A DNA stretch of 64,000 bases. It comes from Ruegeria conchae. Its GTDB lineage: Bacteria; Pseudomonadota; Alphaproteobacteria; Rhodobacterales; Rhodobacteraceae. The position numbers were made by a program, and so were the translations under genes. Of this stretch, positions 8,161-17,450 are shown piece after piece. Within the stretch, counting starts at the first letter, position 1. Every line of letters begins with the position of its first letter. Under the pieces are notes generated by a model, which was not told where the DNA came from, did not search any database, and worked only from the letters and a program-made list of their open reading frames with translations. The stretch is taken from NCBI RefSeq assembly GCF_000192475.1, contig NZ_AEYW01000022.1, forward strand, positions 124,001 through 188,000, read 5' to 3'.

Positions 8161-8985
8161 CTACCTTCTGAAGATGATATTGCGTTGGGTTTGAAAGGCA
8201 TTTTCATATCCACGAGCTGCCAGCGCAGCAAACAGGCTTTTCGCACCTGTACCGAGATTGACAGTTTCCAGTTGTAAATAGTACGGGAGCGCGTCGTCGT
8301 CGGCAGCCGCAAGGAAGGGCGTGAGGATGCGCGGCTCGTGCCCTTCAACATCCAGCTTGATAAAGTCCGCTCCGTATAGATGTTTTAGCTCTAACAGTGT
8401 TCGGGTTTGCACTTGAATGAGTTGGTATTTTGAATTGTCCACGCATGCCATGTCATTCGTCAATCGCCCTTCACCCAGATTGGTGGCCGTATCGCCGCGA
8501 AGCTCTATCGAAAGCGCAGCGTCGCCAGATTCGTCCGAGATGGCGAACGTGTTCAGATCGACGTTGTCGAAACCGTTCAACGCACAGTTCATAGACAAGC
8601 GATCCGCCAGCGCAGGGTTTGGCTCGAACGCAAAAATCTGAGAGTCTGGGCTGAGGATTGACGCAAAGAACAACGAGTAGAGACCAAAATTAGCGCCAAT
8701 ATCCAAGACCTTGAGTGTTTTCCCCTCAAAAGTCTCTCTCAGCCAATTCAACTCAAGCTCTTCCGGAGATCGACCTTTTCGCCAGAGTACAAACTCACTG
8801 AAATTGTCATAGGGATGCAGATGGATGTTCAAGTTTCGGTAGGTGACCATCTGTGGCAGTAGTGATTTTCGGATCAGATTGCGCACCCGTCCGCGACCTG
8901 TGAGGTTGTAGGCCTCACGTAAGCAGGCGTTGGCATAATCCAATCGCGCCTTCGGTACCGATACCTGACTGTCTGCATCGCTCAT
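8161..8985 (-). CDS. FkbM-family methyltransferase
   Basis: SAM-dependent O-methyltransferase of the FkbM family, usually acting on sugars or polyketides. The frame reaches a TTG at 9024, but the ATG at 8985 (MSDADSQVSV) has AGG six bases upstream and gives 274 residues. The SAM-binding motif I is LKVLDIGANFGLYSLFFA, the acidic loop is IFAFEPNP, and the family motif FIKLDVEGHEPRIL follows. It lies 50 bp upstream of the family 2 glycosyltransferase on the same strand and is the last gene of the island before the conserved HD-hydrolase gene. A role in capping or decorating the glycan is inferred from these neighbours. Confidence 0.85.
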   Translation of the reverse strand: MSDADSQVSVPKARLDYANACLREAYNLTGRGRVRNLIRKSLLPQMVTYRNLNIHLHPYDNFSEFVLWRKGRSPEELELNWLRETFEGKTLKVLDIGANFGLYSLFFASILSPDSQIFAFEPNPALADRLSMNCALNGFDNVDLNTFAISDESGDAALSIELRGDTATNLGEGRLTNDMACVDNSKYQLIQVQTRTLLELKHLYGADFIKLDVEGHEPRILTPFLAAADDDALPYYLQLETVNLGTGAKSLFAALAARGYENAFQTQRNIIFRR

Positions 8986-9059
8986 TAGAACCTGTGCCCG
9001 GCTATAGCCTTGTTTTGATGGCAAATTAGCACAGGACGCAACTCCAATCTATCGGTGAC

Positions 9060-9653
9060 TTAGAGGCTGTCCAGCAACTCCTGATGCCGTGTGGTATATG
9101 CTTCTCTTACCTCGATGGGAGGGCGCAGCTTGATCTGCAGCCCCTCCAGAATCGCTTTGTCAGGGCGACCGAAGAATTTTGTCGCCTCAGTATCTGAAAA
9201 GCCCGCGATTTGTGTCGCTTCCATCCAGGCGCTGATCTTGTCGGCTTTCTTGATCTGGCGCTTCACCGTTTGCGGCACCGCGGCAGGCAACCCGAAACGG
9301 ATATGGATTGCAGCTGCCAACCGGTCGTCCAGCGCGCCATAATCCGGGCCGACCGCAGATTTGACCGGGGAAATCATGTCTCCGATCACATATTCGGGCG
9401 CGTCGTGTAACAGTGCGGCTAATCGCCATTTTGTTGGTGCATTTGGTGCGATGCGGCCAAAAAGCTGTTCCACCAGCAAGGAATGTTCGGCCACGGAATA
9501 GGCGAAATCCCCGTTGGTCTGACCGTTCCAACGTGCTACAAAGGCCAGCCCGTGAGCGATATCTTCGATTTCGATATCCACCGGCGTCGGGTCCAGTAAA
9601 TCCAGCCGACGACCCGACAACATTCTTTGCCACGCTCTGGGTTGTGTTGCCAT
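9060..9653 (-). CDS. HD-domain phosphohydrolase (YfbR-like)
   Basis: A 197-residue HD-superfamily hydrolase. The metal ligands are visible as His in VAEHSLLVEQLF (about 57), the HD pair in LAALLHDAPEYVIGD (about 87-88), and a downstream Asp in the helix before KADKISAWMEATQ. It resembles bacterial YfbR-type 5'-deoxynucleotidases and related HD proteins. The substrate here is not proven. The gene starts at the ATG at 9653. I expect this gene near regA and ahcY in related genomes, so it probably marks the right border of the inserted island. Confidence 0.78.
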   Translation of the reverse strand: MATQPRAWQRMLSGRRLDLLDPTPVDIEIEDIAHGLAFVARWNGQTNGDFAYSVAEHSLLVEQLFGRIAPNAPTKWRLAALLHDAPEYVIGDMISPVKSAVGPDYGALDDRLAAAIHIRFGLPAAVPQTVKRQIKKADKISAWMEATQIAGFSDTEATKFFGRPDKAILEGLQIKLRPPIEVREAYTTRHQELLDSL

Positions 9654-9860
9654 TTTGCCATGCCTTGTGAACTAGGACACGTTTAATCCGTGTTCTTATG
9701 CTATGATGTACCTGTCTGGATCACATGCTGCCAACAGTTTCTTGAGCATTCGTGCTTTGAACCGGTGCGATACGATCCCGACATTAAGGACTGAGGGGGG
9801 TGCAGACTCCTCCCAGTTGCGCCCCTCTCGAAGCGAAACTCGTATCGAAAGGAGCTTGTT

Positions 9861-10175
9861 ATGTTCAAGCGTTTATTTGCTACCGCCCTCGCCTTTGGAA
9901 TGGCTGCAACTGCACCGCCTGCATTTGCACAAAATTGTGCAGAACGCGAGCACGTGATTACCAAACTGCAAGACAGTTATGCCGAGGAATTAGCCTTTGG
10001 CGGTCTGCAAAAGTCACGTGGCGCACAGTCGGTCATGGAGGTTTGGACCTCGAAGGAAACAGGAAGCTATACCGTCCTGGTGACCCAAGCAAACGGCATC
10101 AGTTGTATTGTCGCCGTTGGCACGGATTTTTTTGAAGCGATCCCAAAGATCAAAGTAGAGGGTACGCCAAGCTGA
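9861..10175 (+). CDS. small secreted protein, unrecognised
   Basis: A 104-residue protein with a clear signal peptide (MFKRLFATALAFGMAATAPPAFA, cleavage probably before QNC). The ATG at 9861 follows AAGGAG at 7 bases. The mature part is about 80 residues with two Cys (QNCAERE and GISCIVAV) that could form a periplasmic disulfide. It alternates short polar and beta-prone stretches (SYTVLVTQANG). No enzyme motif is seen. It is transcribed toward ahcY, about 100 bp upstream of it. Function unknown. Confidence 0.7.
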   Translation: MFKRLFATALAFGMAATAPPAFAQNCAEREHVITKLQDSYAEELAFGGLQKSRGAQSVMEVWTSKETGSYTVLVTQANGISCIVAVGTDFFEAIPKIKVEGTPS

Positions 10176-10219
10176 TATTTTCAGTGTCAGGAATTAACCC
10201 CGGCCACCTGCGTTGCCAC

Positions 10220-10243
10220 CTGCCCCAATGAATGCTAGGGCAG
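10220..10243 (+). promoter_or_regulatory. hairpin in the ahcY leader, possible cis-regulator
   Basis: CTGCCC (10220-10225) pairs with GGGCAG (10238-10243) around a 12-base loop, 34 bases before the ahcY start. The loop contains TGCT, which can pair with AGCA overlapping the ribosome-site region (GGAGTGGAGCA) just before the ATG, so a small pseudoknot could hide the start. SAH- and SAM/SAH-type riboswitches are known upstream of SAM-cycle genes in this order. I do not see their full consensus, so the assignment is open. Confidence 0.3.
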
Positions 10244-10276
10244 CCCGGATCAAGATTTACCGGAGTGGAGCACCTG

Positions 10277-11665
10277 ATGGCCGGGGACTATATCGTCAAA
10301 GACATTTCGCTGGCTGGGTTTGGCCGCAAAGAGCTGGATATCGCCGAAACGGAGATGCCAGGCCTGATGGCCCTGCGCGCAGAATATGGTGAGAGCAAAC
10401 CACTGAGCGGTGCCCGGATCGTGGGTTCGCTGCACATGACCATTCAGACCGCAGTTCTGATCGAAACGCTGGTGGCGCTTGGCGCGGATGTGCGCTGGGC
10501 ATCGTGCAATATCTTCTCAACGCAGGATCACGCGGCCGCTGCAATTGCCGAGGCCGGCATCCCGGTCTTCGCGATCAAAGGCCAGACGCTGGAAGAGCAT
10601 TGGGATTACCTGGACAAATCCTTCCTGTTCGAAGACGGCCCGAACATGATCCTCGACGATGGTGGCGACGCCACGCTGTATATCCTGCTGGGCGCACGTG
10701 CCGAAGCGGGTGAGGACATCATTCCGGTTCCGGGTTCGGAAGAGGAAGAAGTGATCAAGAAGCAGATCGCCAAGCGTATGGCCGCCAGCCCCGGTTGGTT
10801 CACCAAAATGCGCGACCAGATCCAAGGCGTGTCCGAAGAGACCACCACCGGCGTGAACCGCCTGTATCAGCTGGTGAAAGACGGCCACCTGCCGTTCCCG
10901 GCGATCAACGTGAATGACTCGGTCACCAAGTCAAAGTTTGACAATAAATACGGCTGCAAGGAATCGCTGGTAGACGGCATCCGCCGCGCCACCGACACCA
11001 TGATGGCCGGTAAGGTTGCCGTAGTCTGCGGGTATGGCGACGTGGGCAAAGGCTCGGCTGCCTCGCTTCGCGGCGCTGGTGCGCGCGTGAAAGTCACCGA
11101 AGTTGACCCGATCTGCGCCCTGCAGGCTGCAATGGACGGATTCGAAGTCACCCTGCTGGAAGACGAAGTTGCCAGCGCGGATATCTTCATCACAACCACC
11201 GGCAACAAGGACGTGATCCGCATCGAGCATATGCGCGCGATGAAGGACATGGCCATTGTTGGCAACATTGGTCACTTCGACAATGAAATTCAGGTCGCCA
11301 GCCTGAAGAACCACAAATGGACCAACATCAAGGAACAGGTTGATATGATCGAGATGCCTTCGGGCAACCGCATCATCCTGCTGTCCGAAGGCCGCTTGCT
11401 GAACCTCGGCAATGCCACGGGGCACCCCTCTTTTGTGATGTCGGCCTCGTTCACCAACCAGGTTCTGGCGCAAATCGAACTGTTCACCAAGGGCGATGAG
11501 TACAAGAACGAAGTCTACATCCTGCCCAAGCATCTGGATGAAAAAGTCGCTCGTCTGCATCTGGACCGCATCGGCGTGAAGCTGACCCAGATGGATAGCG
11601 ATCAGGCGGCCTATATCGGGGTGAAACCCGAAGGCCCCTACAAGCCGGAACACTACCGCTACTAA
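10277..11665 (+). CDS. ahcY: adenosylhomocysteinase (SAH hydrolase)
   Basis: NAD-dependent enzyme that splits S-adenosylhomocysteine into adenosine and homocysteine, clearing the product of SAM-dependent methyltransferases. The frame opens at 10232, but [20 protein letters not shown] at 10277, after GGAGTGGAG, is the family N-terminus and gives 462 residues. Visible landmarks are [20 protein letters not shown], the substrate region [15 protein letters not shown], the NAD-binding [15 protein letters not shown], and the C-terminal [13 protein letters not shown]. The long insertion typical of proteobacterial enzymes is present (about residues 150-190). A strong terminator follows at 11695. Confidence 0.97.
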   Translation: MAGDYIVKDISLAGFGRKELDIAETEMPGLMALRAEYGESKPLSGARIVGSLHMTIQTAVLIETLVALGADVRWASCNIFSTQDHAAAAIAEAGIPVFAIKGQTLEEHWDYLDKSFLFEDGPNMILDDGGDATLYILLGARAEAGEDIIPVPGSEEEEVIKKQIAKRMAASPGWFTKMRDQIQGVSEETTTGVNRLYQLVKDGHLPFPAINVNDSVTKSKFDNKYGCKESLVDGIRRATDTMMAGKVAVVCGYGDVGKGSAASLRGAGARVKVTEVDPICALQAAMDGFEVTLLEDEVASADIFITTTGNKDVIRIEHMRAMKDMAIVGNIGHFDNEIQVASLKNHKWTNIKEQVDMIEMPSGNRIILLSEGRLLNLGNATGHPSFVMSASFTNQVLAQIELFTKGDEYKNEVYILPKHLDEKVARLHLDRIGVKLTQMDSDQAAYIGVKPEGPYKPEHYRY

Positions 11666-11678
11666 GTGCGAAAGACGC

Positions 11679-12428
11679 ATGACCAAGCCTTCCAGACGCC
11701 GCCGATTCCTGCTTTCGGCGGCGTCTTTTCTTTTTGGCCTCTTAACGCTGTTGATCGTGTTGGTCGGAGGCGTTTGGTGGCTGCTTGCCCATCCCAACAC
11801 TCCGGTGCCCCCGTACTGGAACCCGCTGCGTGAGCTGACCGTGACTGCGCCGGTGACTCCGGTCACAACCTATCAACTGAACCGAGCGCTGGCGGATGAC
11901 GTCATGTGCCGCGCCGCTCTGGCTGAGGCTGGGGTACAGTTTGAACCGATGGAAGATCTGGTCGTGGAAGAGAACTGTGGGATTGCGGGGCGGGGCCGAT
12001 TGACCAACTTGGTGAAAGCACGGATCGCGGCGATTGAGACCCGGTGCGCCACCACCTTACGGCTTGCCATGTGGGAACATCATGTGGTGCAGCCTGCCGC
12101 AGAGAAGGTATTAGGTACCGCAGTCAGCCGATTGCGCCAGATTGGCAGCTATAATTGCCGCCGGATGCGCACCGCGCAAGGACAAGACAATGGCTGGAGC
12201 AGCCACGCCACTGCAGACGCGATCGATATCGTCGGGCTGGACCTCTCGGATGGGCGCAGCTTGAACCTGCTGTCTGACTGGGGCACTGACGGCCCCGAGG
12301 CCGATTTCCTGCGTCAGATCGGGCGCGGAGCCTGTGATTGGTTCCGCGTGGTCCTTGGCCCTGACTACAACCGCTTGCATGCCGATCACTTTCACCTGCA
12401 GGGGCCTGGCTGGGGCTACTGCCGATAG
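11679..12428 (+). CDS. extensin-family (extensin_2) protein
   Basis: A 249-residue membrane-anchored protein with the extensin-like C-terminal domain found widely in Alphaproteobacteria. The N-terminus is basic (MTKPSRRRR) followed by a membrane segment at about 10-36. The domain carries Cys pairs (VEENCGIAGRGRL, RCATTLRLA, SYNCRRMR, GACDWFRV, WGYCR-stop). SSHATADAIDIVGL and ADHFHLQG resemble the metal ligands of M15-type peptidases, so a peptidoglycan role is possible. The ATG at 11679 is 13 bp after the ahcY stop. The ahcY terminator lies inside its first 20 codons, so expression must rely on readthrough or on a later start. Confidence 0.82.
   Translation: MTKPSRRRRFLLSAASFLFGLLTLLIVLVGGVWWLLAHPNTPVPPYWNPLRELTVTAPVTPVTTYQLNRALADDVMCRAALAEAGVQFEPMEDLVVEENCGIAGRGRLTNLVKARIAAIETRCATTLRLAMWEHHVVQPAAEKVLGTAVSRLRQIGSYNCRRMRTAQGQDNGWSSHATADAIDIVGLDLSDGRSLNLLSDWGTDGPEADFLRQIGRGACDWFRVVLGPDYNRLHADHFHLQGPGWGYCR
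11695..11735 (+). terminator. rho-independent terminator of ahcY inside the next gene
   Basis: A perfect 11-bp stem, GACGCCGCCGA (11695-11705) with TCGGCGGCGTC (11715-11725), 9-base loop, then TTTTCTTTTT. It lies 30 bases after the ahcY stop and inside the first codons of the extensin-family gene, so the coding DNA for SRRRRFLLSAASFLFG doubles as the terminator. Confidence 0.85.
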
Positions 12429-12432
12429 TACC

Positions 12433-13080
12433 TCAGCGCAATGAAGGAATGAAATCTCCGCGGCCCTGTGGTGTGAAATCCAGTACATTCCACAAAGGCC
12501 AAGCTGCATCCACATGCCGGGGATGCCAGTCGCTGGGTTCAAAGAACAGCTCGGAACTCCAGAAGTGATGAATGCCATCAGGGAGCCGTTGAAAGACATT
12601 CAGGATGGGAAGCTGATCGCCCCCTTCGGTCTGGGCCAGATAGTCGCTCTGGTAATTCGTCCCCAGTGCAGAAAAGAGCGGCAGCGCATTCCAACCCATC
12701 TCATCCTTGAGCGCCGAGAGTTTTTCAGGCGTGTTCTGCGCCACCACGGCAACCGAGGCGTTCTGTATGAGATGGTGGATCTGAGAGTTTAGTCCATCCA
12801 GAAAAGCAGAACACATAGGGCAGGGGCGTTCCGCATCAGGTCCGTACATCAGTGAATAAATGATCAGCGTTTCTTTGTCGCCAAACAGCGAGGACATCGG
12901 TGCGCCTTTGCCTGCCAGATCTCGGAACGCATAATCACCAGGGATTTTGCCACCGGTTGGAAGAGAGCGGCGCAAGGCCGCGACCTCTTCAACCTTGGCT
13001 CTCAGGTCTCGTTCGGCAGAAAGGAGTGCGTTACGTGCGGATCGGTATTCGGTGGTTTCGTTGGGCAGAGAAACGGGCAT
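12433..13080 (-). CDS. DUF899-family thioredoxin-like protein
   Basis: A 215-residue protein of the DUF899 family, which has a thioredoxin-like fold. It opens MPVSLPNETTEYRSARNALL, continues with an alpha-helical region (ERDLRAKVEEVAALRRSLP), then GDYAFRDL. The possible redox pair is RPCPMCSAFLDGL. The usual C-terminal region SSELFFEPSDWHPRHVDAAWPLWNVLDFTPQGRG is present (shown here only as a guide to the extent of the domain). It ends tail-to-tail 4 bp from the extensin gene. Substrate and partner are unknown. Confidence 0.85.
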   Translation of the reverse strand: MPVSLPNETTEYRSARNALLSAERDLRAKVEEVAALRRSLPTGGKIPGDYAFRDLAGKGAPMSSLFGDKETLIIYSLMYGPDAERPCPMCSAFLDGLNSQIHHLIQNASVAVVAQNTPEKLSALKDEMGWNALPLFSALGTNYQSDYLAQTEGGDQLPILNVFQRLPDGIHHFWSSELFFEPSDWHPRHVDAAWPLWNVLDFTPQGRGDFIPSLR

Positions 13081-13271
13081 GAGGACCTCCGGGAATCATA
13101 ATTAACAAAAATGTTAAATAATAAATCTGGAAAAATCAAATCGAGTAGTCCTGCAAAGTTCAGCCTAGGGGGAAACCTTGTGATTTTTCCCTTTTGGGAA
13201 TTCCGCCGACGAGGCTAGTCTCTTCCGCATCGGCAAAAAATTCCGTGACAATGGATTAAGGAGACTGGGAC

Positions 13272-13613
13272 ATGGGCAAACGCGACGAATTGATCGCCAA
13301 ATACGCTGAAGATCTGAAAGGCAAATGCGGGATGGACCCCGATATGAACCTGCTGACCAAGGTTACCATCGGTTGCGGTCCGGCGATCTATGACGCGGAT
13401 GCGTCGACAGTGGCGGCCAGCCAGGAAGGTGAGCTTGAGACGGTCAAGAACAATTTCCTGATCAAAAAGCTGGGCCTGTCGGATGGTCCCGAGCTGATGG
13501 AAGCGATCAACAAGGCCATGGAAACCTATGGCATGTCCGAGCGCAACAAATACCGCGCCGTGGTCTATTACATGCTGACCAAGCATTTCGGCAAAGAAGC
13601 GGTTTATAGCTGA
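13272..13613 (+). CDS. DUF2853-family protein
   Basis: A 113-residue soluble protein with the features of DUF2853. It starts MGKRDELIAKYAEDLKGKCG and ends YRAVVYYMLTKHFGKEAVYS. The ATG at 13272 follows AAGGAG at 13258-13263. It is mostly helical, with two Cys (KGKCGM and IGCGPAIY). A hairpin terminator follows, so it is a single-gene unit. The family has no assigned role. Confidence 0.85.
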   Translation: MGKRDELIAKYAEDLKGKCGMDPDMNLLTKVTIGCGPAIYDADASTVAASQEGELETVKNNFLIKKLGLSDGPELMEAINKAMETYGMSERNKYRAVVYYMLTKHFGKEAVYS

Positions 13614-13634
13614 TCTAGCCTAAAGCCAGCTTAG

Positions 13635-13660
13635 CACCCGTCGGTCCTGCCGGCGGGTGT
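13635..13660 (+). terminator. hairpin terminator after the DUF2853 gene
   Basis: CACCCGTCGG (13635-13644) pairs with CCGGCGGGTG (13650-13659), with one G-T pair, then TTCTG and TATTTG. The U-tract is broken, so termination strength is uncertain. Confidence 0.6.
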
Positions 13661-13835
13661 TCTGTATTTGAATGAAACTCTAAATACTTGGCGTTTGAAG
13701 CGCGGTTCTGAAATCGGCTAAGGTCAGGTCATGACCAGGACGGTCAGAACCAACAGATTTCCGTATGTGTGTGGTGAGTTTGGGAGCACGCGGGGTAGGG
13801 AAGGTTCTGCATCCGTCAGGGCCTTCCCTTTTTAT

Positions 13836-14258
13836 TCAATCTGCTTCGGTCTGGCCCAGTCCGCAGATCACCTGCCATTCTGCATCGCTGACCGGCTGCA
13901 CCGACAAGCGCGAGTTCTTGACCAGAACCATTTCAGCCAGACGTTCATCTGCCTTGATCTGATCCAGCGTGACAGGGGTGGCAAATGGCCGGACGGCCTT
14001 GATATCCACGCATTCCCAGCGCTCATCATCGGTGGTGCTGTCGGAATGGGCCTCGGCGCAGACCTCGACAATGCCAACAATCGCCTTGTCCTTCTGCGAG
14101 TGGTAGAAGAACCCCCGATCACCGATCTGCATCTGACGCATGAAATTGCGGGCCTGATAATTGCGGACCCCGTCCCATTCCTCGCCTGCATTTCCTTTGG
14201 CGACTTGCTGATCCCAGCTCCAGGTCGAGGGTTCGGATTTGAACAGCCAATACGCCAT
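13836..14258 (-). CDS. EVE-domain protein
   Basis: A 140-residue EVE-domain protein (PUA-like fold, thought to bind modified nucleotides or RNA). The frame runs up to 14279, but MAYWLFKSEPSTWSWDQQ at 14258 is the typical EVE start and its ATG overlaps the YciI stop. Landmarks are WDGVRNYQARNFMRQM, IGDRGFFYHS and a C-terminal LSVQPVSDAEWQVI. The overlap with the upstream gene indicates translational coupling in the gpsA-YciI-EVE run. Confidence 0.9.
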   Translation of the reverse strand: MAYWLFKSEPSTWSWDQQVAKGNAGEEWDGVRNYQARNFMRQMQIGDRGFFYHSQKDKAIVGIVEVCAEAHSDSTTDDERWECVDIKAVRPFATPVTLDQIKADERLAEMVLVKNSRLSVQPVSDAEWQVICGLGQTEAD

Positions 14259-14527
14259 CAGCCGATAACCTTTTTCCACGGGATCAACTCGACCGAGTCG
14301 AACAGCCCGGCCAGCGCATAGGGATCATTTGCGGCCCAGGCCTCAGCTGCGGCCAGGTCATCGACATCCAGAATGACCAGCGATCCGATCATCGCATCGC
14401 CTTCCAGCAACGGCCCGGCCTGCGCCACCACACCAGTGTCATCGATATAGGCCAAATGTGCCGCGCGGTTGTCCAGCCGGGTTTGCAGGGCTCCGGCTTT
14501 GTCACGGGCGATCAGGGCGATGAGCAT
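14258..14527 (-). CDS. YciI-family protein
   Basis: An 89-residue YciI-like protein (ferredoxin-like alpha/beta barrel). It opens MLIALIARDKAGALQTRL, and HLAYIDDTGVVAQAGPLL holds the conserved His near 24. The body carries GSLVILDVDDLAAAEAWAAN and DPYALAGLF. The start at 14527 has GGAGGA just upstream. It overlaps the EVE gene start by one base and follows gpsA at 1 bp. Enzyme activity in this family is poorly defined. Confidence 0.88.
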   Translation of the reverse strand: MLIALIARDKAGALQTRLDNRAAHLAYIDDTGVVAQAGPLLEGDAMIGSLVILDVDDLAAAEAWAANDPYALAGLFDSVELIPWKKVIG

Positions 14528-14528
14528 A

Positions 14529-15491
14529 TTATTCCTCCTTGAGTGGGCGACCCAGCAGCGCCTGAATCGCGTCGGTGACACTGTATGCACCGCTGCTGAG
14601 TTTCGCCACCGTTGCGCTGATCGGCATATCCAGTCCTTCACTTGCGGCGATCTCAGACATGGCCAGCGCGGTGGCGACGCCTTCGACAGTTGTTGTGCTG
14701 TCAAACGGCTTCTTTTGACCCAAACACAGGCCAAAACGATAATTTCGAGATAATTCGGACGAGCAGGTCAATACCAGATCGCCCAACCCTGACAGCCCCA
14801 TAAGCGTATCCGGTTGAGCCCTGCGCAGCGCGGCAAAGCGCTGCATCTCGGCAAATCCGCGCGTGATCAATGCAGCGCGGGCGCTGTCGCCAAGGCCTGC
14901 GCCAATAGCCGCACCGCAACCAATAGCCATCACATTCTTTAGCGCGCCACCCAACTCGGCCCCGACGGTATCGGCGGTTCGATAAAGGCGCAGGTTGGCG
15001 GTTGTCAGCTCTTGCTGAAGCGCCTCACCCAGTTCGACATCAGCACAAGCCAGCGTCAGCGCCGTGGGCAGACCGCGCGCGATATCATCGGCAAAACTGG
15101 GACCGGTCAGAAGGGCCGGCTGTGCGTCCGGCACGGTTTGACGGATGACGGCGACAGGACCCAGACCCGTGGACAGTTCGATCCCCTTGCAGCAGGCCAC
15201 CAGAACCTTCCCGCTCAGCCGTGCTGCGTGAAGATTCAGGGCATCACGTAGTTTTTGCATTGGCACCGCAAGCAGCAGTACATCGGACCGCACCGCCTGT
15301 TCAATCTCGGCAGTCACCGTGATGTTGGCTGGCAGCGTGACGCCCGGCAGGCGATCGACATTCTCTCGCGATTGCTGCATTTGGCTTGCCTGATCGGGGT
15401 TCCGCGACCAAAGCGTAACGGGGCCGTTTCCCGCCAATGATATGGCTAAAGCGGTTCCAAAGGCACCTGATCCAAGAACTGAAACGCTCAT
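14529..15491 (-). CDS. gpsA: NAD(P)-dependent glycerol-3-phosphate dehydrogenase
   Basis: Makes sn-glycerol 3-phosphate from dihydroxyacetone phosphate for phospholipid synthesis. The ATG at 15491 ([20 protein letters not shown]) gives 320 residues with the Rossmann motif [36 protein letters not shown], the catalytic-region helix [17 protein letters not shown] and [18 protein letters not shown] match the family. The start codon overlaps the tsaD stop as ATGA. It heads a run with YciI and EVE. Confidence 0.95.
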   Translation of the reverse strand: MSVSVLGSGAFGTALAISLAGNGPVTLWSRNPDQASQMQQSRENVDRLPGVTLPANITVTAEIEQAVRSDVLLLAVPMQKLRDALNLHAARLSGKVLVACCKGIELSTGLGPVAVIRQTVPDAQPALLTGPSFADDIARGLPTALTLACADVELGEALQQELTTANLRLYRTADTVGAELGGALKNVMAIGCGAAIGAGLGDSARAALITRGFAEMQRFAALRRAQPDTLMGLSGLGDLVLTCSSELSRNYRFGLCLGQKKPFDSTTTVEGVATALAMSEIAASEGLDMPISATVAKLSSGAYSVTDAIQALLGRPLKEE

Positions 15492-16585
15492 GCCTTGGCT
15501 CCTTTCTTGCCGCCACCTAGCATCGATGGGCTGGTTTGATCCAAGGGCCAGCGGGGTCGTGCCATCAGGTCCAAGCCATCCCGCACACCGGTGCGGAATC
15601 TTTCTATTCCTGCATAGGCAATCATGGCGGCATTGTCGGTGCATAAAGCCATGGGAGGGGCGGTAAATCGGGCGCCCATTTCCGCAGAAACAGTCTCTAA
15701 TGCAGCACGAATGGCAGTATTTGCAGCAACCCCACCGGCAACGGCAATAACCGTTTCCGACGGAGAAGCCTCAAGATACAGCGCAATTGCGCGGCGGGTC
15801 TTCTCGGCCAGAGTATCGACGATCGCCTGCTGAAATCCGGCGCACAGATCGGCGCGATCCTGTCGCGTCAGACCGCCTTTTTCGGCCACGATCTGATCCC
15901 GCATCCGCATCAGCGCAGTCTTGAGCCCCGAGAACGACAGGTCACATTCGGGGCGATCCAGCAGCGGGCGCGGAAAGCGGAAACGTTTGGGATCGCCCGT
16001 ACAGGCCTCGGCCTCGACCGAGGGGCCGCCGGGCTGCGGCAGACCCAGCAGACGGGCGGTCTTGTCAAAGGCTTCTCCGGGGGCATCATCGATTGTGCCG
16101 CCGAGACGGGTGAAATGCTCGGGTCCATGCGCGATTAGGTATTGGCAGTGGCCGCCTGAGACCAGCAGCATCAGGTAGGGAAAGGCAATTCCGTCGGTCA
16201 GGCGTGGCGTCAGCGCGTGTCCGGCCAGATGGTTCACCCCGATCAGCGGCAACCCGGTCGCCGCACTCAGACCCTTTGCGCACATCACGCCGGACATCAC
16301 GCCGCCGATCAGGCCCGGCCCGGCTGTCACGGCGATTGCATCCAGATCACGCAAGCCAACTTCGGCCTGTGTTAGAGCCTGTTTGACGCAAATATCCAAC
16401 TTCTCGGCATGCGCACGCGCTGCGATCTCGGGCACAACACCACCATAGGCGCTGTGCAATTCAGTCTGACCATGTACCACGGATGACAAGATCTCGGCCC
16501 GTGCGCCTGTGCACTGCCGCACCACGGCGGCAGCGGTATCGTCGCAGCTGCTTTCCAGTCCGAGGACGGTAAGTGTTTGCACCAT
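15488..16585 (-). CDS. tsaD: tRNA t6A synthesis protein TsaD
   Basis: Transfers the threonylcarbamoyl group to A37 of ANN-decoding tRNAs. [20 protein letters not shown] at 16585 is taken as the start (365 residues); an in-frame ATG 21 bases earlier is possible. The metal-binding motif [10 protein letters not shown] is near residue 113, followed by [15 protein letters not shown] and the ATP-binding region [13 protein letters not shown]. The gene is divergent from hemD and overlaps gpsA by 4 bases, a common arrangement in this group. Confidence 0.95.
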   Translation of the reverse strand: MVQTLTVLGLESSCDDTAAAVVRQCTGARAEILSSVVHGQTELHSAYGGVVPEIAARAHAEKLDICVKQALTQAEVGLRDLDAIAVTAGPGLIGGVMSGVMCAKGLSAATGLPLIGVNHLAGHALTPRLTDGIAFPYLMLLVSGGHCQYLIAHGPEHFTRLGGTIDDAPGEAFDKTARLLGLPQPGGPSVEAEACTGDPKRFRFPRPLLDRPECDLSFSGLKTALMRMRDQIVAEKGGLTRQDRADLCAGFQQAIVDTLAEKTRRAIALYLEASPSETVIAVAGGVAANTAIRAALETVSAEMGARFTAPPMALCTDNAAMIAYAGIERFRTGVRDGLDLMARPRWPLDQTSPSMLGGGKKGAKA

Positions 16586-16682
16586 AGGCCTGATCCGTTG
16601 CATCATGATTGCCAAGCGGGGTATCACCCCGCGCGGATGCAAACAATCCCAAGGCCGAAGGCGCCGACCGTTGTATTTGTTG

Positions 16683-17396
16683 ATGACCCGCCCTCGCGCC
16701 GCCTCGGACAGGTTCGTTGCGCAACTGCCGGACCACATTCGGTCGCAAGTTGCAGTTATCCATTCACCCTTGTTAAAGATCGAACCGCTGACGGTCGCGG
16801 TTGAGTCTGATGAGTCCGCTGGGCTGATCTTTTCCTCGGCAAATGGCGTGAACGCCGCCGCCCTATTGAATGTGGATCGCTGCCTGCCCGCCTATTGCGT
16901 TGGTCCGGCGACCACGCAGGCTGCGCAGGACGCGGGATGGGACGCGCAGATGAGGGGTGCGACGGCACAAGAACTGGTGGCCAATCTGCTGAAACTCAGG
17001 CCACGCAGCCCGCTGCTTCATCTGCGCGGAGAACACAGCCGTGGCAACGTGGCCGAGCGTCTGACGGAATCCGGCCTGACCACCCGAGAACAACCGATTT
17101 ACCGACAACAGCTTTTGCCGCTGAGTGATGAGGCGTCACAGGCCGCCGAGGACAACCAACCCATCATCGCCCCGCTGTTTTCGCCCCGCACAGCGCGACA
17201 TTTTGCCGACGTTTGGGCCGGATCTGCGCCTTTGTGGCTGGCCGCGATCAGCGAGGCCGCCGCGGAACCCCTTAAAACACTGCGTTTTGAACGGCTGAAG
17301 ATCGCGGATGAACCGACACCGGATAAAATGCAGAAAGCCGTGAAAAAACTCTTGAATCACGTGATGCGGGTTGAGAGCGCGCCGGGTGCGGATTAA
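16683..17396 (+). CDS. hemD: uroporphyrinogen-III synthase
   Basis: Cyclises hydroxymethylbilane to uroporphyrinogen III in heme and cobalamin synthesis. The family N-terminus (LLxTRP) is seen as [18 protein letters not shown]. The ATG at 16683 lies inside that motif, so the true start may be a TTG a few codons earlier (near 16671 or 16680). The length of about 237 residues fits. [32 protein letters not shown], and [12 protein letters not shown] match the family; sequence conservation is always low in HemD. The next two genes (mitofilin-like and hemY) are the expected neighbours. Confidence 0.85.
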   Translation: MTRPRAASDRFVAQLPDHIRSQVAVIHSPLLKIEPLTVAVESDESAGLIFSSANGVNAAALLNVDRCLPAYCVGPATTQAAQDAGWDAQMRGATAQELVANLLKLRPRSPLLHLRGEHSRGNVAERLTESGLTTREQPIYRQQLLPLSDEASQAAEDNQPIIAPLFSPRTARHFADVWAGSAPLWLAAISEAAAEPLKTLRFERLKIADEPTPDKMQKAVKKLLNHVMRVESAPGAD

Positions 17397-17450
17397 CTTG
17401 GGCAAGTCTGTTGTTCATGTGTTTTGGGAATCGATAAGGGGATTAACGCG

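Noticed and set aside
10931..11866. A 311-codon minus-strand frame opposite ahcY and the extensin gene
   Set aside because: Complement of strongly conserved coding DNA; composition-driven open frame.
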